Below are positions 56,247 to 64,000 of a stretch of DNA of 64,000 nucleotides, piece after piece; within the stretch, counting starts at the first letter, position 1; each line of letters opens with the position of its first letter. The stretch is from JACVRM01 sp963817375. Lineage in GTDB: Bacteria; Actinomycetota; Thermoleophilia; Gaiellales; Gaiellaceae. The stretch spans positions 434,001 through 498,000 of the forward strand of contig CAWFOB010000005.1 in the NCBI GenBank assembly GCA_963817375.1. Direction: 5' to 3'. Below the pieces are notes generated by a model, which did no database searches, was not told the DNA's origin, and saw only the letters and a list, made by a program, of their open reading frames with translations. The translations under genes and the position numbers were made by a program.

Positions 56247-56799
56247 GCTGCGCGCCGCCATCGTCCAGGACGCGGAGACCGACCGCGTGCTCATGCTCGC
56301 CTGGATGGACGACGAAGCGCTCCGGCGCACCCGCGAGACGGGCGAGGCGTGGTTCTGGAGCCGGTCCCGCGAGGAGCTCTGGCACAAGGGCGCGACCTCC
56401 GGAAACACGCTCGCGGTCGAGGAGCTCCGCGACGACTGCGACGGAGACGCGATCCTGCTCAGGGTCCGCCCCGCCGGGCCGGCGTGCCACACCGGCTCGG
56501 TCTCGTGCTTCGCGCCGTGGTTGTGGCGGACGGTCGCCTCGCGGGCGCGGGATCGCCCGGAGGGCTCGTACGTCGCGGGCCTCCTGAACGACGGGACGGG
56601 CGCCTGCGCGCAGAAGCTCGGTGAGGAAGGCGTCGAGGCGGCGCTCGCGGTCGCCTCCGAAAGCGACGAGCGCGTCGTGTCGGAGATCGCCGACCTGTGG
56701 TTCTCGAGCTACGTGGCACTCGCGGCGCGCGGGCTGGACCCCGCGGCCGTGGAGGACGAGCTGCGCCGTCGGGCGGCAAAGGTACGTTCAGCGGACTGA
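56236..56799 (+). CDS. hisI: bifunctional PR-AMP cyclohydrolase / PR-ATP pyrophosphatase HisIE
   Basis: Steps two and three of the pathway on one chain of 187 residues. HisI part: VLMLAWMDDEALRRTRETGE, SRSREELWHKGATSGNTL, ELRDDCDGDAILLRVRPAGP and ACHTGSVSCF with zinc/metal Cys and His. HisE part: YVAGLLNDGTGACAQKLGEE, GVEAALAVASESDERVVSEI and ADLWFSSYVAL. Overlaps hisF by 11 bases. Its TGA overlaps the next gene's CTG. Confidence 0.93.
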   Translation: MPPELRAAIVQDAETDRVLMLAWMDDEALRRTRETGEAWFWSRSREELWHKGATSGNTLAVEELRDDCDGDAILLRVRPAGPACHTGSVSCFAPWLWRTVASRARDRPEGSYVAGLLNDGTGACAQKLGEEGVEAALAVASESDERVVSEIADLWFSSYVALAARGLDPAAVEDELRRRAAKVRSAD

Positions 56800-57719
56800 T
56801 CCGCCCCGCACCCATTCTCCTCATCGTGCTCCTCGCCGCCGGGTGTGGCGGCGGCAGCAGCGGCTCAGGAGCGACGACCGTGCCGTGGGTCGATCAGTCC
56901 CTGCCTCCGTACTCGCCGCCGAGCCCGCAGCCGGTCAAGCGCTCGGCGTCGGCGGCACCCTGCCATGCCGCCGATCTCGAGATTCACCAGGGTCGCCGCG
57001 GCGCGGCCGCGGGCAACATCCTGAGGGAGCTGATCTTCGTGAACCGCGGGACGGCGACCTGTCTGCTGAAGGGAAGCCCGCGGCTCTCTGCCATCCAGAA
57101 CGGCGAGCGCACGACCGTGCTTGCGCGGCCACACGACGATTTCTTCGGGCAACTGGATGCCGCGGATCTCAAGCACGGCGGCTTCTCGCTGCTGCGCCTG
57201 CATTACACGGGCGGGTGCGCCAACCCGAACGTCGACCTGACCGGAGTGCGCGTCGTCCTCGCAAACGGCGAGTCGATCGCAGTGCCTGACGGGTCGGTGA
57301 AGGACGTGTGCGCGGTCCTTGTGAGCGACTTCGGCCTGCCTCGCCAGACACAGCGACAGGTCGCGAAGCCCGGCACACCGTCGGCCCTGGAGGCGACCCT
57401 CGACCTGCCGGACAGCGCGCAGTCGGGGACGACGCTCGCGTACACCGTCACGCTCACGAACCCATCGGCGCACACCGTGACGCTCAGGCCGTGCCCCGGC
57501 TACACGCAGGGCGTCTTCGCGCAGGGGTATGCGACGAGCCTCAGCTACCGGCTGAACTGCGGCACGGTCACGACGATCGCCCCGAACGGCAAGGTCACGT
57601 ACGACATGAAGCTCGACCTCCCACCGACCAAGGAGGCGGTCGACACGAAGCTCGCCTGGGGGCTGAACATGCCGGTCGGCCCGTACGCCGCCGGCACGCT
57701 GCACGTCAACGCAGGCTGA
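56796..57719 (+). CDS. secreted lipoprotein, unknown function (CTG start?)
   Basis: A 307-residue predicted lipoprotein: n-region IRPAP, hydrophobic ILLIVLL and lipobox LAAGC followed by GGGSSGSG. Two domains follow: an N-terminal DUF4232-like region (GNILRELIFVNRGTATCLLK) and a C-terminal beta-sandwich (TLAYTVTLTNPSAHTVTLRP, PNGKVTYDMKLDLPP). No ATG, GTG or TTG is suitably placed; CTG at 56796 overlaps the hisIE stop as CTGA and gives a perfect signal peptide. It is co-transcribed with the his genes by position. 3' end overlaps the GH1 gene by 14 bases. Confidence 0.7.
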   Translation: MIRPAPILLIVLLAAGCGGGSSGSGATTVPWVDQSLPPYSPPSPQPVKRSASAAPCHAADLEIHQGRRGAAAGNILRELIFVNRGTATCLLKGSPRLSAIQNGERTTVLARPHDDFFGQLDAADLKHGGFSLLRLHYTGGCANPNVDLTGVRVVLANGESIAVPDGSVKDVCAVLVSDFGLPRQTQRQVAKPGTPSALEATLDLPDSAQSGTTLAYTVTLTNPSAHTVTLRPCPGYTQGVFAQGYATSLSYRLNCGTVTTIAPNGKVTYDMKLDLPPTKEAVDTKLAWGLNMPVGPYAAGTLHVNAG

Positions 57720-59002
57720 CCGGGCGCGACGACGCAACGACGTCGCGGTACCAGGCGTAGCTCGCCTTCGGGATCCGCTCGAGTGTCTCGTAGTCGACGT
57801 AGACGAGACCGAACCGACGCGAGTAGCCGAACGCCCACTCGAAGTTGTCGAGCAGCGACCACACGAAGTACCCGCGCACCGGGACGCCGGCGTCCATCGC
57901 CTCGGCGACCGCGCTGAGGTGGCGGCCGAGGTACGCGGACCCGCTCGCGATCCTCGCCCCCTGGCACATCCTCGTACGCGGCGCCGTTCTCGGTCACGTA
58001 GACGGTCGGAAGGTGGTAGTCGCGCCACAGGCGGCAGAGCACGTCGCACAGCCCCTGCGGGTACACCTCCCAGCCCATCGCCGTGCGCTCGGCCGGGCCG
58101 GGCGCCGCTCCGACCGCGCTGACCAGGTCGCGCGTGTAGTAGTTGACGCCGAGGAAGTCGAGCGGCCCGGCGATCCGCTCGAGGTCACCCGGGCGGATGG
58201 GCAATTCGAGCGGCGCCAGCGCCTCGAGGACGTCCTCCGGGTACGCGCCGCGCAGGAGCGGGTCGAGGAACAGGCGCACCTGGGTCCCGTCCTTCATGCG
58301 TGCGGCGTCGCGATCCGCCGCAGCCGGCGTCAGCGGCTCGTACAGCGGGATGTCGACGGCGATGCCGACTCGCGCGCCGGCCCGTGCGCGTAGCCGCTCC
58401 GCGGCGAAGGCGTGCGCCAGCAGCACGTGGTGCGCGGCGGCGAGCGCGTCGCCCGTGCTCCGCCGGCCCGGCGCAAACTCGCCGGTGCCGTAGCCGAGCC
58501 AGGAGACCACCCGCGGCTCGCAGATCGTGATCCAGTCCTCGACCCGGTCGGCGAGGCGGTCCGCGACGACGTTTACGTACTCGGCGAAGGCGTGGGCGGT
58601 GTCGCGCTCTGGCCAGCCGCCGGCGTCCTCGAGCGGCTGCGGCAGGTCCCAGTGGTAGAGCGTGACGAACGGCCGGACGCCCGCGTCGAGCAGCTCGTCC
58701 ACGAAACGGTCGTAGAAGTCGAGGCCGGCGGGATTGACGCGCCCGCGGCCCTCCGGCACGACCCGCGGCCACGCAATGGAGAACCGGTACGCGTCGACGC
58801 CGAGGCTTTTGACGAGGTCGATGTCCTCGCGCCAGCGGTGGTACGAGTCGCAGGCGACGGCACCGGTGTCCCCGTTCAGGATCGTGCCGGGCTGCGCACA
58901 GAAGCGGTCCCAGATGCTCTCGCCGCGGCCGTCCTCGTCGACGGCGCCCTCGGTCTGGTACGCCGATGCAGCAGCGCCCCACACGAAGTCCGCCGGGAAC
59001 AT
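57706..59002 (-). CDS. GH1 beta-glucosidase (one frameshift)
   Basis: Glycoside hydrolase family 1, about 432 residues, no signal peptide, so cytoplasmic. FPADFVWGAAASAYQTEGAV, SYHRWREDIDLVKSLGVDAY, RFSIAWPRVVPEGRG, VTLYHWDLPQPLEDAGGW, YVTENGAAYED (nucleophile Glu) and, after one indel near 57965, GYFVWSLLDNFEWAFGYSRR and FGLVYVDY. The acid/base motif reads WITICEPRVVSWLGY where most members have TFNEP: the Glu is kept, the Asn is Cys. TACGCT six bases upstream supports ATG 59002. Probably hydrolyses beta-glucosides imported by the divergent ABC system. Confidence 0.88.
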
Positions 59003-59008
59003 GGGCCG

Positions 59009-59014
59009 AGCGTA
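59009..59014 (-). promoter_or_regulatory. GH1 gene -10 box (leaderless)
   Basis: TACGCT on the minus strand, six bases before the beta-glucosidase ATG; the tandem repeats at 59071-59130 lie upstream of it. Confidence 0.45.
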
Positions 59015-59070
59015 CGACCCGCGCCCTCACCGGGCGTCAGGGCCGACCCCGCACCGGCTGCGCACTTTCC

Positions 59071-59130
59071 CCGCTCGTACTAAATGCGCTCGTAATAAGC
59101 GCCCTCGTAGTAAGCGCGCTCGTAGTAAGC
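59071..59130. repeat. four tandem 15-bp repeats in sugar-operon control region
   Basis: Units 59071-59085, 59086-59100, 59101-59115 and 59116-59130 share CTCGTAnTAA; the last is GCGCTCGTAGTAAGC. They lie between the divergent GH1 gene and the solute-binding protein gene. A repeated regulator-binding site is a reasonable reading; no regulator gene is adjacent. Confidence 0.7.
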
Positions 59131-59214
59131 GGCACCCCCGATGGCGCGAATGGAGGCGCGGGCGATTCTCCATGCGTACCCTCGCGTCGCGAGGATTGAG
59201 AGGAGGAGTGAGAC

Positions 59215-60951
59215 ATGCTCACTCGCAAGAGAGGAGGCCTGGCAGCGGCCGCTGCCGGCGCCCTTCTCGTCGTCATCGTGGCCTCGATCGGGCTCAGCGG
59301 TGCTGGAGCGAGTCAGCGTTCGGCCTTCGCACTACCACGTGGTCAGACGTTCTACATGAGCGGCAACCAGTGGTCGCCGAACAACGACGTGAACCCCGCG
59401 AAGAACTGGGACTACGTCACCGGTCTCGTCGGGTTCGCCTACGAGACGGCGTTCCGCTACGACCCGCTGAAGGGCACGTTCATCCCGTGGCTCGCCACCA
59501 GCGGGAAGTGGACGAACAAGACCACCTACGTCATGAACATCCGCAAGGACGTGAAGTGGAGCGACGGCAAGACGATGACGCCGGCCGACGTCGCCTACAG
59601 CTTCGAGCTCGCGAAGATCGCGACGCATCCGCAGCATCCGCTGTGGACCGACACGGGCCTCAAGAGCGTGAACGCGAAGGGCAACCAGGTGATCTTCACG
59701 TTCGCCTCGAGCCCGGCTACCAGCAGTTCGACTTCTACCGCTTCAAGGTCGCGATCGTTCCGCAGCACGTCTTCCAGAAGTGGAGCAAGACGGAGCTCGC
59801 TACCGCGAACCTGAACCTCACGAACGGCAAGATCGTCGGCACCGGCCCGTACACGTACCAGTCGGGCTTCGGCGCCTCGTCCGAGACCGTGACGTGGAAG
59901 AAGAACGCGAACTGGTGGGCAACAAAGCAGCTCGGGATCAAGGTCGCTCCGACCTACGTCGTCGACATCTCGAACTCGTCGAACGCGGCGGCGCTGGCGA
60001 ACTTCAGCGCCGGCAACATCGACCTGTTCAACAACTTCGCACCGAAGTCGGCCATCCGGGGCCAGACCAAGACGTACTACAGCAAGGCCCCGTACCACCT
60101 CGGCGCGAACACCGTGTGGCTGTTCCCGAACACGACGCAGAAGCCGCTGAATGACTCCGCGTTCCGGCATGCGCTGGCCACGTCGATCAACATCAGCCAG
60201 ATCCTCGACAAGGCCTACCAGGGCCTCGCCATCAAGGCGAGCCCGACCGGCCTGCTGCCGATCTGGAACAAGTACGTCGACGGCCAGACCGTCAAGAAGT
60301 ACGGGTTCTCGTACAGCACCGCGAAGGCCAAGCAGATGCTCGCCGCGGCCGGTTACAAGGACACGAACAACGACGGGTACGTCGAGAACAAGGACGGGTC
60401 GACGATCAACCTGAAGATCGTCTGCCCGAACGGCTGGTCCGACTGGATGACGGCCATCCAGGTGATCCCGTCCAGCGCGAAGGAAGCCGGCATCCAGCTG
60501 ACGGTCGGGTATCCCGAGTACGGGACGATGGCCGACGACCGCGGTCACGGCCGCTTCGACCTCCTGCTCGGCAACGACCGGCAGATGTCGAACTCGCCGT
60601 GGACGTACTACCAGTACATCTACCAGCTGCCGCTGACCGACAACCAGACGACGGCGAATTACGAGCGGTTCACCGACTCGGCCGCCTGGAAGGAAGTGCA
60701 GCAGCTCGACAAGACGTCGACGAGCGACAAGTCGCAGTACCAGGCTCAGCTGACGGCGCTGCAGACGACGTTCCTGCAGAAGCTGCCGGCAATTCCGCTC
60801 TGGTACAACGGCATGTGGGCGATGTTCAACACGAAGTACTGGACGAATTGGCCCTCGTCTGCGAGCAACAAGTACACGACGTCTCCTGGCGCAACTACTT
60901 CCAGATGACGAGCATCGACATGCTCACGCATCTGAAGTCGACCGGACGTAG
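59215..60951 (+). CDS. family-5 solute-binding protein, oligosaccharide-type candidate (two indels)
   Basis: About 575 residues. Strong ribosome site AGGAGGAG before ATG 59215; signal peptide with AAAAAGALLVVIVASIGLSG. Mature: QTFYMSGNQWSPNNDVNPAK, KTTYVMNIRKDVKWSDGKTM, GYQQFDFYRFKVAIVPQHVF, KIVGTGPYTYQSGFG and WRNYFQMTSIDMLTHLKSTG at the end. The NQWSP...NPAKNWDY start resembles cello-oligosaccharide-binding members of this family rather than peptide binders. Missing or extra bases near 59711 and 60877; the exact stop is uncertain. Tryptophan-rich, as sugar binders often are. Confidence 0.82.
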
Positions 60952-60976
60952 GTCAGGAGAGCATCTCGATGACCGG

Positions 60977-61012
60977 CAGCACCCCTCCCGGACAACCCCG
61001 GGAGGGGTGCTG
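60977..61012 (+). terminator. 15-bp intercistronic hairpin
   Basis: Arms 60977-60991 and 60998-61012 (CAGCACCCCTCCCGG and its complement), loop of six. Between the solute-binding protein and the first permease, the usual place for an mRNA-stabilising or partial terminator hairpin that raises binding-protein output. Confidence 0.65.
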
Positions 61013-61034
61013 TCCTCGAGCAGCTTGATCGAAT

Positions 61035-62026
61035 ATGCGTACGTATCTCTCCCGCAAGATCGGCATCTACCTCGTGACGTTCTTGGTCGCGGTGACGATC
61101 GACTGGGCGATCCCGCGGTTCATGCCGGGCGACCCGGTCGAGCGGCTGCTCTCGCGGATGCAGGCGCAGCCCTCGTCAGCGCACGCGCTCACCGGCTACT
61201 ACACGAAGGCATTCGGCTTCGACGTGCCGCTCTGGAAGCAGTACCTCAACTTCTGGGCCGCGCTCTTCCACGGCGACCTGGGCGTCAGCATCGCGAACTT
61301 CCCGACGCCCGTCTCGGAGCTGATCCGCGGCGCGCTGCCGTACACGCTCGCGCTGCTCCTGCCGGCGATCCTGCTCGCGCTTCTGGGCCGGGAACAAGGT
61401 CGGCGCGCTCGCCGCCCGGCGCAAGGCGCTCGACAACACCGTGCTGCCCGTCGCGTACGTGCTCACCGCGACGCCGCAGATGTGGCTCGGCATCGTGCTC
61501 GTCTGCGTCTTCGCGACGACGCTCGCGTGGTTCCCCGTCTCGGGCGCCTACGACCTGTCGATCCAGCCGGAGTGGTCGCTCGAGTTCGCCCGGAGCTTCC
61601 TCTAGCACTGGATCCTGCCGTTCCTCGCGCTGTTCCTCGTCGCGTTCGGCGGCTGGGCGATCGGGATGCGGAACATGATCATCTACGAGCTCGAGGCGGA
61701 CTACTCGAACTACCTGGCCGCGCTCGGCGCGCCGACGAAGCTCGTCCGCAAGTACGCGTACCGCAACGCGCTCCTGCCGCAGATCACCGGCCTCGCGCTC
61801 GCGCTCGGCGCGGTCGTCGCCGGCGCGATCGTGGTCGAGATCGTCTTCTCGTACCCGGGCCTCGGGACGCTGACCCTCAACTGCGATCCAGAACCGCGAC
61901 TACTTCCTGATCCAGGGCATCTTCCTGTTCCTGATCGTCGGCGTCCTGATCGCGAACCTCATCATCGACATCGCGTACGTGTTCATCGACCCGCGCACGC
62001 GGGTCGGAATGGAGGGCGGCGCGTGA
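61035..62026 (+). CDS. Opp-family ABC permease, DppB-type (frameshifts and amber codon)
   Basis: About 330 residues. MRTYLSRKIGIYLVTFLVAV, IPRFMPGDPVERLLSRM, YLNFWAALFHGDLGVSIANF, LPYTLALLLPAILLALL, then after an extra base near 61390 VGALAARRKALDNTVLPVAY, TPQMWLGIVLVCVFATTLAW, ELEADYSNYLAALGAPTKLV (EAA loop) and, after a further indel near 61880, DYFLIQGIFLFLIVGVLI. A TAG at 61603-61605 interrupts the good frame between ARSFL and HWILPFLALFLVAF. TGA overlaps the next ATG. Confidence 0.8.
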
Positions 62027-62955
62027 TGGCGGTTCCGGCGAAGCGCGATCTCGGCGCCGCAACGCGCCAGGCGCGCCCCGCGGCCGGCCTCGAGGCTGCC
62101 ACCGGCCCGGGCCGCCGCACGGAGTTCCTCTACTTCGCGCTGCGCAACTGGAAGTTCGTCGTCGGCGCCACACTCGTCCTGGCGCTGCTCGCGCTCGCGC
62201 TCTTCGGGCCGATGCTCGACAGCACGCCGCCGCTCGCCTTCACGGGCCCGACCGACAGCCCGCCCTCGTCCGCCTACTGGTTCGGCACGACCTCGTTCGG
62301 CCAGGACGTCTTCTCGCAGTTCGTCTACGGCCTGCGCGCGGCGTTCCTCGTCGGCGCGCTCGGCGGCGGGATCGCGTGGATGATCGGCGCCACGGTCGGC
62401 TTCACGGCCGGCTACCGCGGCGGCTGGGTCGACGACGTCCTGAACATGCTCACGAACGTCGTGCTCGTGATCCCGACGCTCGCGATCCTGATCATCGTCG
62501 CCGCCTACCTGAACGTGCACAGCTACGCGACGGAGGCGGTGCTGATCGGCCTCACGTCGTGGCCGTGGGCGGCGCGCGCGGTGCGCGCGCAGACGTTCAC
62601 GCTGAAGACGCGCGACTTCGTCGACATCGCGCGCCTGAGCGGCCGCACGACGCGCGGCATCATCGCGCGCGAGATCGCGCCGAACATGAGCTCCTACCTG
62701 CTGATGATGTTCATCCTGCTGTTCGGCGGCGCGATCCTGATCGGCGCGTCGCTCGACTTCCTCGGCCTCGGCCCGTCGACGCAGGTGTCGCTCGGGCTGA
62801 TGATGAACAACGCCTACGCGTCGAGCGCGCTGCTGCTCGGCTTCTGGTGGTGGTTCCTCCCGCCGGGCGTCGGGATCATCGCCATCGTCGGCGGCCTCTA
62901 CGTGATGAACGTCGGCCTCGACGAGGTCTTCAACCCGAAGCTGAGGGAGCTCTGA
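62026..62955 (+). CDS. Opp-family ABC permease, DppC-type
   Basis: Intact 309-residue permease. Basic cytoplasmic N-terminus of about 35 residues, first helix FVVGATLVLALLALALFGP, YWFGTTSFGQDVFSQFVYGL, MIGATVGFTAGYRGGWVDDV, the EAA loop TRDFVDIARLSGRTTRGIIA, ILIGASLDFLGLGPSTQVSL and WWFLPPGVGIIAIVGGLYVM. Start and stop codons overlap both neighbours by one base, so it is coupled within the operon. Confidence 0.9.
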   Translation: MAVPAKRDLGAATRQARPAAGLEAATGPGRRTEFLYFALRNWKFVVGATLVLALLALALFGPMLDSTPPLAFTGPTDSPPSSAYWFGTTSFGQDVFSQFVYGLRAAFLVGALGGGIAWMIGATVGFTAGYRGGWVDDVLNMLTNVVLVIPTLAILIIVAAYLNVHSYATEAVLIGLTSWPWAARAVRAQTFTLKTRDFVDIARLSGRTTRGIIAREIAPNMSSYLLMMFILLFGGAILIGASLDFLGLGPSTQVSLGLMMNNAYASSALLLGFWWWFLPPGVGIIAIVGGLYVMNVGLDEVFNPKLREL

Positions 62956-63910
62956 TGAGCCTCCGCGTCGACGACCTGACGGTCTACTACCGGTCGCTGC
63001 GCGGCGACGTGAAGGCGCTCGACGGCGCGACCTTCGACGATCGCCGACGGCGAGATCATGGGCCTCGCCGGCGAGTCGGGCTGCGGCAAGTCGACGCTCG
63101 GCAAGAGCCTGATCCGCCTCGACGCGCGCATGCGGTACGTCGAGCGGCCACGTCGAGCTCGACGGCACCGAGCTGCCGATCTGGGACGACGCGAAGATGA
63201 ACGCGCTTCCGCTTCAAGGAGGTCTCGATCATCCCGCAGTACGCGCTGAGCGCGCTCAACCCGACGCGCAAGATCGGGCGGATGGCGGAGGAGCTGCTCG
63301 AGTCGCGCGGCGTCGACCCCGACACGCTCCTGCCCGAGCTGAAGCGCCGGCTCGAGCTCGTCGGCCTGCCCGACGACGTGCTCGACCGGTTCCCGATCGA
63401 GCTCTCCGGCGGGATGAAGCAGCGCGTGGTGATGGTGCTCTCGTCGCTGCTCGACCCGTCGCTGCTGATCGCCGACGAGGTCACCTCGGCGCTCGACGTC
63501 TCGACCCAGCGCGCGGTCGCCGGCTGCTCGTCGAGTTCCGCGACCGCGGCTTCGTCAAGAGCATGATCGTGATCACCCACGACCTCTCGGTCCTCGTACC
63601 AGATCGCCGACACGATCCTCGTCATGTACGCGGGCAAGCTCGCCGAGAAGGCGCCGGCCGAGACGATCGTCGACGCGCCGCAGCACCCGTACACGCGGCT
63701 GCTGATCGCCTCGCTGCCGGAGGTCGGCGTGCGCTACGCCGAGAAGCGGCTCGCCGGCATCCCCGGGCGGCCGCCGTCGCTGCTCGACCCGCCGACGGGC
63801 TGCCGCTTCCGCGACCGCTGCCCGCTCGCGCTCGGCGAAGTGCGCGGAGGAGCCGCCGTTCGTCGCAGATCGAGCCCGGCCACCAGGTCGCCTGCTGGAA
63901 GGTGCCGCCG
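62955..63910 (+). CDS. Opp-family ABC ATPase, DppD-type (frameshifted)
   Basis: About 318 residues. MSLRVDDLTVYYRSLRGDVK, Walker A LAGESGCGKSTLGKSLIRL, VSIIPQYALSALNPTRKIGR, signature FPIELSGGMKQRVVMVLSSL, Walker B LLIADEVTSALDVSTQRAVA (DEV, not the common DEP), MIVITHDLSVL and the oligopeptide-type tail GCRFRDRCPLAL. Breaks near 63.04, 63.15, 63.20, 63.52, 63.59, 63.83 and 63.87 kb. No stop separates it from the following ATPase in the given sequence. Confidence 0.82.
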
Positions 63911-64000
63911 ATGCTCGAGCTCGACACCTGCTGCAAGTCGTACCGCATCGGCACGTTCGGCGGCAAGGAGCTGCCGCCGTCCGCGACGTCAGCTTCGCGG
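63911..64000 (+). CDS. second Opp-family ABC ATPase, DppF-type, N-terminal fragment
   Basis: The window ends inside it. MLELDTCCKSYRIGTFGGKE is the usual start of an OppF/DppF-type ATPase, and a shifted frame then reads RDVSFA. It is in frame with the preceding ATPase; either a stop codon was lost to an indel or the two ATPases are fused. Confidence 0.6.
   Translation, partial: MLELDTCCKSYRIGTFGGKELPPSATSASR

Overview
The window looks like chromosomal DNA of a very GC-rich Actinomycetota-type bacterium. Supporting signs are strong G/C bias, many GTG starts, 4-nt ATGA/GTGA gene overlaps, large LuxR-type regulators, a PimA-like glycosyltransferase, fused HisIE, and promoters that place a TANNNT -10 box six bases before the start codon (leaderless transcripts). 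Thermoleophilia (Gaiellales/Solirubrobacterales) is my best guess. That is inference, because no rRNA gene is present.

Layout. 0-5.4 kb: a DUF72 gene end, then a tightly overlapped minus-strand operon (HAD phosphatase, alpha-glucan phosphorylase, AlkA-type glycosylase, GNAT, alpha/beta hydrolase). 5.6-8.2 kb: signal peptidase I divergent from a PadR regulator and its membrane partner. 8.2-12 kb: tyrosine/homogentisate catabolism (hmgA, hpd) with two accessory genes. 12.1-15.2 kb: a single-pass receptor-like protein joining a class III nucleotide cyclase domain, a seven-bladed beta-propeller and a whole family-5 solute-binding protein. 15-30 kb: housekeeping and lipid genes (DMT and MFS transporters, FabL-type enoyl reductase, proline dehydrogenase, an R2lox-type oxidase, MenG-like methyltransferase, exonuclease VII, a cyclic-nucleotide-binding protein, glycerate kinase, PimA-like transferase with a flippase-like protein, adenosine deaminase). 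30-35 kb: regulators, including a broken MalT/LAL-type activator and a broken HD-GYP phosphodiesterase. 35-41 kb: an oligopeptide-type ABC operon. 41-47 kb: a primary-type sigma factor, topoisomerase III, PlsC, a 5'-3' exonuclease and an HDAC-family hydrolase. 47-50 kb: a NarL-type two-component pair among hairpins and tandem repeats. 50-57 kb: histidine biosynthesis, with hisA divergent from yerC-hisGDCBHF-hisIE. 57-64 kb: a GH1 beta-glucosidase divergent from a second Opp-family ABC operon, probably for beta-linked oligosaccharides.

Sequence quality. The first 30 kb is almost free of frameshifts. From about 35 kb, and again in parts of the his, GH1 and second ABC regions, genes carry frequent single-base indels, often compensating and often in G/C runs. 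Because housekeeping genes are hit and the encoded protein continues perfectly in the next frame, I treat most of these as residual sequencing errors and annotate full-length genes across them. The 30.6-34.5 kb pair is the exception: it may be real decay.

Regulation. At least twelve genes show TANNNT, six bases, start codon. Several divergent pairs have overlapping -10 boxes. The clearest is hisA/yerC, where one palindrome covers both -10 boxes and both start codons next to a TrpR-like regulator gene.
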